A stretch of DNA of 9,669 nt, taken from CAZBQG01 sp964493945 (GTDB taxonomy: Bacteria > Pseudomonadota > Alphaproteobacteria > Rhodospirillales > UBA2165). The stretch is from positions 1-9,669 of the forward strand of contig CAZBQG010000172.1 of the NCBI GenBank assembly GCA_964493945.1. The letters are read 5' to 3'. The notes beneath the pieces were generated by a model. It was not told the DNA's origin. It made no database searches and was given only the letters and a program-made list of their open reading frames with translations. The stretch's first letter is position 1, and every line of letters begins with the position of its first letter. Positions 1-6,082 of this stretch are shown piece by piece. Made by a program: the position numbers and the translations under genes.

Positions 1-42
1 GTGTTGCAGTTGAGATGAGAATCTAGCGGGTGCTGTGCGACC

Positions 43-917
43 ATGGTCATCAAATTCATTTCCGCCGGCGGCGGGACGGCGCTTTGGAACTTCGTCTATG
101 AGAAGGCCAAGCCCGATGGCATGACCATCCTGTTCAGCCTCTGGAACCCGGTCGGCCGGGTTACGGGCGCGCCTGGATTGCGGGCCGATTATACCAAGAT
201 GCGTTTCCTGGGCGGCCAGACCATCACCCGCATGAGCTATATCCGGACCGACAAGAAAGCCGGCATAAAATCCCGCGATCAGGTGATGATCGTGAAGAAT
301 CTGGTGCTCGGCGGCAACCGGCCCAACTCCGTGCTCGATTTGTCGATCCGTATCAGCCTTGAGATGCTGGGCATCAACAAATACATCTATGTACCCGGCC
401 TCAGCCCGCCCAAGGCGCTCAACGCTCTGCGCCGGGACGAAGTCAATCTGACCACCATGGGCATTAATTTCTACCGGGCCCGGGTGCAAAAACCGTAATC
501 GACCAGGGAACGGCAACGCCGCTTTTCTATTATCCCACGGTCGGTGTGGACGGGAAATTGAGAAAATCCCCCTACATCAAAGACATGCCGGCAATCGATG
601 ACTTTTATCGGAAAATAAAAGGCAAGGAGCCCTCGGGCATGGCCTGGGAAGCGCTCAAATGGATGAACATGGTGACCGGCAATATGATCTATACCTCGTT
701 TGCCCCTCCCGGCACGCCGGACGCGGCGGTGGATGCGTTGCGCATCGGCTATGCAAAGGCCGCCAAGAATCCCGAATTCAGGAAACAGTCCCTGAAGATC
801 ATCGGCATTCCGCCGGAATTCGTCTCCATCAAGGAAGGCGAGGAGATCGTGCGCAATGTGGACAAGATCGATCCCAAGCTGATCAAATATTACAAAGACA
901 TGATGAAACGGAAATAA
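43..917 (+). pseudogene. Frameshifted, N-terminally truncated TctC-type (tripartite tricarboxylate transporter) solute-binding protein
   Basis: Two reading frames together spell one periplasmic binding protein of the TctC/BUG type, which captures carboxylates for a TctAB membrane permease. Frame 1 (43-498) starts inside the conserved early segment (VIKFISAGGG, then KPDGMTILF). Frame 3 carries on as TVIDQGTATPLFYYP and ends at the stop at 915-917 with the typical APPGTPDAAVDALR helix. The switch falls at the five-A run 488-492: one extra A would restore CAA AAA ACC and a single frame of about 292 residues. The N-terminus is also missing. Family members have a signal peptide and roughly 50-80 more residues, whereas here the same frame meets TGA at 16-18 and neither other forward frame supplies the missing part. 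Two lesions favour a true pseudogene, although a single-base sequencing error could explain the frameshift alone. No TctA or TctB gene is visible in the window. Family assignment is from motif recognition; the substrate is unknown. Confidence 0.8.
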
Positions 918-939
918 ATCGCCAGCGATAAAACGCGAG

Positions 940-971
940 ACGGGCCCGGTCAATTCCGGGCCCGTTTTTTT
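940..971 (+). terminator. Rho-independent terminator after the binding-protein pseudogene
   Basis: A perfect 10-bp GC-rich stem (ACGGGCCCGG at 940-949 pairing with CCGGGCCCGT at 956-965) closes a 6-base loop (TCAATT) and runs straight into seven T residues (965-971). It lies 22 bases after the stop of the pseudogene, so the terminator has outlived its gene. In the opposite direction no T-run directly follows the stem, so it should act mainly on plus-strand transcripts. Confidence 0.93.
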
Positions 972-1036
972 CTAGAGTCTACTTGTTTTGAAGCAAATAC
1001 GTCGTCGTAGATGATTCCATCTGCTCGGGATTTGCT

Positions 1037-1804
1037 CTAAAAGAACAATCCCTTGATGCCATCATAGGTGAGCTTCACACCGACAAAGAACAAAACGGTG
1101 AGAATGATCCGATAAAACATCTTGTCCGACAATGTGCGCTGCACCCAAAACCCGATGAGAACGCCGACGGGGACCACCGGCACCAGAACCAGCGAAGTCA
1201 TCAGATTGGTCACATGAAGCTGGCCCAGCCAGGCATAGGGGCCGATCTTGGCGTAATTCAGGAACATGTAAAATATGGCGCCGGTGCCGACGAAAACGGC
1301 GCGCGGCAGGCGCTGGGGCACCATATAGACGTTAAGCGGCGGGCTGCCGCCATGGATGATGAAACTGGTAAAGCCCGACATGGTCGCCCAGAAGGTTCCC
1401 TTGGCCCGGTTGGGTTTGGCCGGCTCCCCGCTTTCCGACTGCCAGAACAGATTTTGCACGGAAAACCAGATGGCGATCAGGCCCAGCATCAATTTTATGG
1501 CCTCTGGGTCCAGGTAATGGAACCCGGCGGTGCCCGCCGCCGTGCCCAACACCGCGCCCGGCATAATGATCTTCAGATTGACCGGATCATATTTCCCCCG
1601 ATAGACCCAGACGGTGAAAATATCGGCCAGGCAAAGCAGGGGCAAAAGGATGGCGGCAGCTTGGGCGACGGAAACATTGAGTGCCATGAGCGAGACGGCA
1701 ATGCCCGCCGTGCCCGAAACGCCGGCCTTGGAAACCCCTACCGAGATCACCGCCGGCACGGCCAGGACATAGAACCAGATATCCACGATCAGGCTGCCGC
1801 TCAT
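1037..1804 (-). CDS. TauE/SafE-family (DUF81) membrane transporter
   Basis: A 255-residue polytopic inner-membrane protein with about eight hydrophobic stretches. The family's two repeated halves are visible: an N-terminal VGVSKAGVSGTAGIAVSL segment (residues 22-39) and a mid-protein GFTSFIIHGGSPPLNVYM segment (144-161), separated by a short hydrophilic loop (122-136). TauE/SafE proteins are proposed exporters of sulfite, sulfoacetate or related organosulfur anions, but the family is broad and most members are uncharacterised, so no substrate is assigned. ATG at 1802-1804 begins a hydrophobic helix after seven residues; the ribosome site is weak (GAG about nine bases upstream). The gene follows the ThDP enzyme in the same direction after 230 bases, far enough that it may have its own promoter. 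Length is normal for the family and no lesion is seen. Confidence 0.87.
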   Translation of the reverse strand: MSGSLIVDIWFYVLAVPAVISVGVSKAGVSGTAGIAVSLMALNVSVAQAAAILLPLLCLADIFTVWVYRGKYDPVNLKIIMPGAVLGTAAGTAGFHYLDPEAIKLMLGLIAIWFSVQNLFWQSESGEPAKPNRAKGTFWATMSGFTSFIIHGGSPPLNVYMVPQRLPRAVFVGTGAIFYMFLNYAKIGPYAWLGQLHVTNLMTSLVLVPVVPVGVLIGFWVQRTLSDKMFYRIILTVLFFVGVKLTYDGIKGLFF

Positions 1805-1887
1805 TTCGAAATTCTCGATGTCAACAAGGGGGGGTCCAGTTATAAGGGGCGGGATGGGGATGGTTCGGCCAATGTTTGGCTGGGGTC

Positions 1888-1917
1888 CTTATACGATGTT
1901 CGCCCGGTCCTTGCGAA
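1888..1917 (-). promoter_or_regulatory. Possible sigma-70-type promoter for the TauE/SafE gene
   Basis: On the minus strand TTCGCA (1917-1912) and TATAAG (1893-1888) are separated by 18 bases. They match the -35 consensus at four of six positions and the -10 at five of six. A start near 1881 would give a leader of about 75 bases, which contains a small inverted repeat (GCCAA-TGT-TTGGC, about 1869-1881 on the plus strand). The -35 overlaps a weak GCGAA/TTCGC hairpin. This is motif matching only, in a region otherwise lacking a recognisable promoter. Confidence 0.3.
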
Positions 1918-1936
1918 AAAATTCGCCAATTGATAA

Positions 1937-2011
1937 TCAGCCCTTTCCGGCCAGGGTTTCCTCGACGGCGTTGGTCAATTCCTCATGGGTGAAGGGCTTG
2001 CAGATTGGCCC
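1937..2011 (-). pseudogene. Probable remnant: C-terminal tail of a response-regulator receiver domain
   Basis: The gap 1805-2034 between the TauE/SafE gene and the ThDP enzyme is not empty. On the minus strand a frame ending in TGA (1939-1937) reads CKPFTHEELTNAVEETLAG followed by KG. This has the form of the last strand and helix of a CheY-like receiver domain: the conserved Lys-Pro-Phe, then a T-x-EEL helix cap and an amphipathic terminal helix ending in a short polar tail. Upstream in that frame nothing resembles the rest of a receiver domain; the sequence runs within about 25 bases into the end of the ThDP gene in another frame. The simplest reading is that a response-regulator gene was lost by deletion or rearrangement, leaving only its 3' end. 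The match is short, about 24 residues, so chance resemblance is possible. Confidence 0.5.
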
Positions 2012-2034
2012 GCTCCTCCATTGCGGTGAAGGGC

Positions 2035-3729
2035 TCAGCCCTGCCGTTCGTGCCATCCTGGATTGAAGGTAACCATCTGCAGGCGCGCATCCTGCCCCCG
2101 GAGCTTGCCTGATTCCGGATCGACCAGCACATTGACCAAGGCGGGCCGGCCCTTGGCGGTTTCGGCCATGGCCCGCTCGAAGGCGGGACCCACCTCATCC
2201 GGGGTAGAGACCAGTTCGCCGGCGCAATCCAGCCCCTGGGCCACCAGATCATAACGGCTCTGGTTCATTTCCACGCCATAGCTGCCGCCGAACAGGCGCT
2301 GGGTGATGGACCGGCTGGCGCCCCATCCCCCGTCATTGGCAACCATCACGAAGATGGGCAGCCCATGCAGGGCGGCGGTGGATAATTCGCTCAGATACTG
2401 GCCCAGCGCCCCGTCCCCGGTGCCCAGAAAGACGGGCCGGGGACTGGCCGTTTCCTGCTCCGCCGCCACCGCGCCGATGGCCAGGGGAAGGCCCACCCCC
2501 ATGGATCCGAAGGGCTCCTGGTCCATCCAGCCCGGACTCTCATTGACCCGCAAAATGGCTTTGAACCAATTCAGGCAATTGGCCCCGTCGCCAATGAAAA
2601 TGGCGTTGTCAGCCATGCGGGGCGCCAGTTCGCGAGCCATGCGCAAGGGATGGACCAGACCGCTCTCTTCCAGCCCCACCTCATCGATGCGCTCCAACCG
2701 CTCGCTCAGCGCGTCTCTCACCCAACCGGGATCGCTGGGCTGGTTGTGATTGCCGGCCAGCTCTCCGGCGATGGCTTCCAGGACCTGGGCGCAATCGCCG
2801 ACGATGGGGACTTCGACCGCCCGGTTGCGTCCGATCTCGGCGCCGTCGATATCGATCTGGATGAAGCGGGCATCCTTTGCGTAATAGGGCGGCCCGCCAT
2901 AGGCGATGGCCATGTTCAGGCGCGACCCGGCGACCAGAACAAGATCGGCTTCCTTGGCCGCCGGATGGGCCAGGGGCCAGGAAAATCCAACCTCCATGTC
3001 TTCGGGTACCAGGCCCCGGGCCAGACCTTGGGCCATGACCGGCAGGCGGAAATCATTGGCCAGCTTGCGTAGCGCCGGCCCGGCCCCGCTCCAATAGGCG
3101 CCACCCCCGGCGATGATCAGGGGATGCTCCACCTCCATGAGCAATTGGGCGGCGCGGACCACGGCCTCTCCGTCGGCAGCCGGCGCTTGGGCCCGGATCA
3201 GGGGGCCCAGAGATTCCTGGGCTCTCTCCTCATTGACTTCGGCCTCGGCCAGATCGCGGGGCACATCCAGCAAGACGGGCCCGGGCCGGCCGCTCAGCGC
3301 AATGCGGCAGGCCATATCGATATATTCAGCCAGGCGCGACGGATCATGCACCGTGCGCGCCCATTTGGTCATGTCCCGGACGGCTGCCGGATGATCCATT
3401 TCCTGGTGAATACCCGAATCCATGGTGGCAAAGGGATTGCGCCCGCAAAGCAAAAGTAGCGGCGTGCAGGCCTCCCAGGCGGTGGCCAGCCCGCCCAGCG
3501 CATTGGCCAGGCCGGGCCCGGCGGTAACGCAGGCCACGCCCAGGCCACGCCGGGTCCTTGCATAGCCATCGGCACCGGTGACCACGGCTGCCTCGTGGCG
3601 CATATTGATCAAGCGGATGTCCCGTTCCTGCAGGGCGCCGAAAAAGGCTTCCAGATGTCCGGGCAGGCCGAACACTGTCTTTACGCCTTGGCGTTCCACC
3701 GCCCGGGCCATCAACTCCGCTCCAATCAT
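2035..3729 (-). CDS. Thiamine-diphosphate-dependent enzyme, acetolactate synthase superfamily
   Basis: A 564-residue enzyme with the full three-domain layout of the acetolactate synthase/decarboxylase superfamily. The N-terminal pyrimidine-binding domain carries the ThDP-activating Glu46 in MRHEAAVVTGADGYAR, then AGPGLANALGG (70-80) and RPGPVLLDVPRDL (148-160). A central Rossmann-like domain spans about 185-325 (IIAGGGAYWSG, QIDIDG). The C-terminal pyrophosphate domain has the metal-binding motif GDG (438-440) followed by ND at 465-466. It could be a carboligase, decarboxylase or acyl-CoA lyase; the motifs fix cofactor and fold but not substrate. It lacks the THEGSAG-type active-site context I associate with sulfoacetaldehyde acetyltransferase. 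ATG at 3729 is preceded by a strong GGGGGAGAGAG ribosome site. It lies 18 bases after ruvX, so the two are very likely co-transcribed. No small regulatory subunit (ilvN type) is present, arguing against the main biosynthetic acetolactate synthase. Confidence 0.88.
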   Translation of the reverse strand: MIGAELMARAVERQGVKTVFGLPGHLEAFFGALQERDIRLINMRHEAAVVTGADGYARTRRGLGVACVTAGPGLANALGGLATAWEACTPLLLLCGRNPFATMDSGIHQEMDHPAAVRDMTKWARTVHDPSRLAEYIDMACRIALSGRPGPVLLDVPRDLAEAEVNEERAQESLGPLIRAQAPAADGEAVVRAAQLLMEVEHPLIIAGGGAYWSGAGPALRKLANDFRLPVMAQGLARGLVPEDMEVGFSWPLAHPAAKEADLVLVAGSRLNMAIAYGGPPYYAKDARFIQIDIDGAEIGRNRAVEVPIVGDCAQVLEAIAGELAGNHNQPSDPGWVRDALSERLERIDEVGLEESGLVHPLRMARELAPRMADNAIFIGDGANCLNWFKAILRVNESPGWMDQEPFGSMGVGLPLAIGAVAAEQETASPRPVFLGTGDGALGQYLSELSTAALHGLPIFVMVANDGGWGASRSITQRLFGGSYGVEMNQSRYDLVAQGLDCAGELVSTPDEVGPAFERAMAETAKGRPALVNVLVDPESGKLRGQDARLQMVTFNPGWHERQG

Positions 3730-3747
3730 GATCGCTCTCTCCCCCGG

Positions 3748-4221
3748 TTAATCCCGCATATTGGTCAGCGCGTCCAAAGCGCCTTGCAGAATATAGGCTG
3801 CCGCCATCTTATCCACCAGCCGGGCACGGCGCTCCCGGCTCATATCGGCCTCTTCCACCAGAAATCGTTCCACCGCCGCCGTCGACAGACGCTCGTCCCA
3901 AAAACCGATGACCGTATCCAGACGCTGATCCAGATTGTAGCCAAATTGGCGCACCGATTGGCAGGCGGGGCCCTCGCTTCCATCCAGACTGAGGGGCAGC
4001 CCCAAGACCAGCCCACCGATATCATGCTCATGAATGATCTCACCCAGCTCCTGGGCCGCCGGGCCGATGCGGCCCCGCTTCAAGGTTTCCAGTGGGCTCG
4101 CCACCAAAAGCGAGGCGTCCGACAAGGCCAGCCCGATGGTCTTGCTCCCCACATCCAGGCCAAGCAGGCGCTGGCCTTTGGCGAGGGTCTGCTTCAGTTG
4201 GGAAATTTCCTCAAGGATCAT
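3748..4221 (-). CDS. ruvX: RuvX/YqgF family nuclease (putative Holliday junction resolvase, pre-16S rRNA processing)
   Basis: A 157-residue RNase H-fold protein matching YqgF/RuvX. The first acidic active-site residue is Asp23 in LLGLDVGSKTIGLALSD (19-35), followed by the GLVLGLPLSLDGSEG strand-loop (70-84), the FWDERLST motif (107-114) with the second acidic pair, and Asp137 in VDKMAAAYILQ. In E. coli the orthologue acts in 5'-end maturation of 16S rRNA, and the family was earlier named as a Holliday junction resolvase. Length is normal for the family with a short N-terminal extension. ATG at 4221 is used because no other start fits before the LLGLDVG motif. A GGAG sits only one base before it, too close for ordinary initiation; with the promoter position this suggests a near-leaderless message. 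The gene is divergent from gatC, an arrangement seen in other alphaproteobacteria. Confidence 0.94.
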   Translation of the reverse strand: MILEEISQLKQTLAKGQRLLGLDVGSKTIGLALSDASLLVASPLETLKRGRIGPAAQELGEIIHEHDIGGLVLGLPLSLDGSEGPACQSVRQFGYNLDQRLDTVIGFWDERLSTAAVERFLVEEADMSRERRARLVDKMAAAYILQGALDALTNMRD

Positions 4222-4230
4222 GCTCCGTGT

Positions 4231-4259
4231 ATTGTCAGGATTGGCGGCCCGTTTGGCAA
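4231..4259 (-). promoter_or_regulatory. Likely promoter of ruvX (and the ThDP enzyme), very close to the start codon
   Basis: On the minus strand TTGCCA (4259-4254) and GACAAT (4236-4231) are separated by exactly 17 bases, matching the sigma-70 consensus at four of six positions in each box. Only nine bases separate the -10 box from the ruvX ATG, so transcription would start about three bases before it. The rest of this 131-base divergent region (4222-4352) holds a run of eight G (4287-4294). It also holds only weak plus-strand promoter candidates for gatC, for example TTGCGG at 4278-4283 with ATAGGT at 4300-4305. Confidence 0.45.
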
Positions 4260-4352
4260 GAGAGGTGCGCGCCCGTCTTGCGGATCGGGGGGGGCGGTGA
4301 TAGGTTCCGGCGCTGTTTTTTCCGGGGGCTCGAATGCAAAGAGGTACGCGCC

Positions 4353-4640
4353 ATGACGCTAGATAAATCCACCGTCAGCCGGGTCGGCACGCTGGCCCGC
4401 ATCCGCTTGGATGAAGCGGAGCTGGAACCCCTGGCCGGTGAGCTCAACCAGATCCTGGACTGGATCGAGCAGTTGAACGAGGTGGATACGGAGGGCGTGG
4501 AACCCATGACCAGCGTGGTGCCGACGGCCCTTCCACGGCGCGCCGACGAGGTCACGGACGGCGCCAAGGCTGATGAAATTCTAGCCAATGCGCCCGATCC
4601 ACAGGGCGGCTATTTCGCCGTGCCCAAGGTTATAGAATGA
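4353..4640 (+). CDS. gatC: Aspartyl/glutamyl-tRNA(Asn/Gln) amidotransferase subunit C
   Basis: A 95-residue GatC, the small stabilising subunit that wraps between GatA and GatB. The family's opening helix (VSRVGTLARIRLDEAELE), the ELNQILDWIEQLNEVDTEGVEP segment in two parts (residues 30-42 and 43-51) and the closing YFAVPKVIE are all present, so it is complete. ATG at 4353 is chosen because it fits the family length and has GAGG at 4341-4344, eight bases upstream. The frame is open further back to 4092, but that part is antisense to ruvX and unlike GatC. The stop overlaps the gatA start as ATGA (4637-4640). The enzyme lets organisms lacking GlnRS (and sometimes AsnRS) make Gln-tRNA(Gln) and Asn-tRNA(Asn) by amidating misacylated tRNAs. 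Confidence 0.97.
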   Translation: MTLDKSTVSRVGTLARIRLDEAELEPLAGELNQILDWIEQLNEVDTEGVEPMTSVVPTALPRRADEVTDGAKADEILANAPDPQGGYFAVPKVIE

Positions 4641-6082
4641 GCGCGCTCACCGATCTCAGCATTGCCCAGGCGGCGGCGGGTCTGGCCGCCGGCGAATTCA
4701 GTGCGCTGGAATTGGCCCAGGCACATCTCACGGCCATGGAGGAGGCGAGGGCGCTTAACGCCTATATTACCGAAACGCCGGAACTGGCCGAAGAGCGGGC
4801 CGGGCAGGCCGATGCGCGCCTGGCCAGGGGCGAAGCATTGGGTGTGCTGGACGGCATTCCCCTGGCCATCAAGGATTTGTTTTGCACGGAAGGCGTTACC
4901 ACCACGGCGGCCTCTCACATGCTGGAGAATTTTGTCCCAACATACGAATCCACCGTCAGCGCCAAACTGCGGGCCGCCGGCGCGGTCATGCTGGGCAAGG
5001 CCAATCTGGATGAGTTTGCCATGGGGTCGTCGACCGTCACCAGCCATTGGGGCCCGGCCGTCAATCCAAGGCGGGCCGCCGACGGCAAGGACCGGGTGCC
5101 GGGCGGATCATCCGGCGGATCGGCGGTGGCCGTGGCGGCCAATCTGGCGACGGCGGCTATCGGCACGGATACGGGCGGCTCCATCCGCCAGCCCGCCGCT
5201 TTTTGCGGCATCGTCGGTCTCAAGCCCACCTATGGGCGCTGCTCCCGGTGGGGCATCGTCGCCTTTGCCTCGTCCCTCGATCAGGCTGGGCCCATGACCC
5301 GCACGGTGGAAGACGCCGCCATTCTACTGCAGGCCATGGCCGGCCATGACCAGATGGATTCCACTTCTTCCCCCCAGCCCCTGCCTGATTTCCGGGCGGC
5401 ACTTGGCTGTGGCGTCAAGGGCCTCAAGATCGGCATCCCCAAGGAATACAGGGTGGACGGCATGGATTCCGAGATCGATAATCTATGGCAACAGGGCATG
5501 GATTGGCTGACCCAGGCGGGCGCCCAGTGCGTCGAAATATCCCTGCCGCATACCAAGTATGCCCTGCCGGCCTATTACATCGTCGCCCCGGCCGAGGCCT
5601 CGTCCAATCTGGCGCGCTACGACGGGGTGCGCTATGGGCTGCGCATGGAGGGGGAAAATCTGGACTCCCAATATGCCAACACACGTGCCGCCGGTTTCGG
5701 GGACGAAGTGCGCCGCCGGGTGCTCATCGGTACCTATGTGCTGAGCGCCGGCTATTACGATGCATATTATCTGAAGGCACAAAAGATACGCACCTTGATT
5801 GCCAGGGATTTCAGCCAGTCTTTCGAGGGCGTGGATGTGATCTTGGCCCCGGCGGCACCCTTCGCCGCCTTTCCTATCGGCGAGAAAATGGACGATCCCA
5901 TCGCCATGTATTTGAACGATGTCTTCTGCGTGCCGGCCAGCCTGGCGGGCCTGCCCGCCGTCTCGGTCCCCGCCGGCCTGTCGGTGGAAGGATTGCCCCT
6001 GGGCCTGCAACTCATCGCGCCTCCGTTTGACGAAGAGGGCATGCTGGCGGCGGCGGCGGTGCTAGAGGAGGGCGCCCCATGA
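4637..6082 (+). CDS. gatA: Aspartyl/glutamyl-tRNA(Asn/Gln) amidotransferase subunit A (glutamine amidase)
   Basis: A 481-residue amidase-signature protein that hydrolyses glutamine and delivers ammonia to GatB. The catalytic Ser-cisSer-Lys triad is intact: Lys79 in IPLAIKDLF, cis-Ser158 in PGGSSGGSA and nucleophile Ser182 in GTDTGGSIRQPAAFCG. The spacing of the three matches that of S. aureus GatA. The C-terminal FCVPASLAGLPAVSVPAG and LPLGLQLIAPPFDEE motifs follow. The protein ends soon after the FDEEGMLAAAAVLEE helix, about ten residues earlier than many homologues, at a gatB start overlapping by ATGA (6079-6082). ATG at 4637 overlaps the gatC stop and has AAGG at 4626-4629, seven bases upstream. 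Function is well established for the family. Confidence 0.98.
   Translation: MSALTDLSIAQAAAGLAAGEFSALELAQAHLTAMEEARALNAYITETPELAEERAGQADARLARGEALGVLDGIPLAIKDLFCTEGVTTTAASHMLENFVPTYESTVSAKLRAAGAVMLGKANLDEFAMGSSTVTSHWGPAVNPRRAADGKDRVPGGSSGGSAVAVAANLATAAIGTDTGGSIRQPAAFCGIVGLKPTYGRCSRWGIVAFASSLDQAGPMTRTVEDAAILLQAMAGHDQMDSTSSPQPLPDFRAALGCGVKGLKIGIPKEYRVDGMDSEIDNLWQQGMDWLTQAGAQCVEISLPHTKYALPAYYIVAPAEASSNLARYDGVRYGLRMEGENLDSQYANTRAAGFGDEVRRRVLIGTYVLSAGYYDAYYLKAQKIRTLIARDFSQSFEGVDVILAPAAPFAAFPIGEKMDDPIAMYLNDVFCVPASLAGLPAVSVPAGLSVEGLPLGLQLIAPPFDEEGMLAAAAVLEEGAP

Noticed and set aside
484..495. Programmed -1 ribosomal frameshift at the A-run
   Set aside because: The zero-frame codons are GTG CAA AAA CCG. 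A -1 slip would require CAA to re-pair on GCA, and no stimulatory stem or upstream Shine-Dalgarno is evident. A single-base deletion or read error is simpler.
931..971. Bidirectional terminator shared with the TauE/SafE gene
   Set aside because: The stem is symmetrical, but on the minus strand the bases right after it (CTCGCG) are not T-rich, so only plus-strand termination is supported.
1214..1933. 239-residue open frame on the plus strand
   Set aside because: It is antisense to the TauE/SafE gene, rich in Gly, Asp and His with no hydrophobic core or motif; a shadow of the transporter gene.
2035..3729. Naming the ThDP enzyme as acetolactate synthase (ilvB) or sulfoacetaldehyde acetyltransferase (xsc)
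   Set aside because: There is no ilvN neighbour, and the active-site and ND-GGWG motifs do not fit either enzyme well enough, so only the superfamily is claimed.
3595..4356. 253-residue open frame on the plus strand
   Set aside because: It lies antisense to ruvX and the start of the ThDP enzyme, both with clear motifs. Its composition is that of a complement frame in GC-rich DNA, with no recognisable domain.
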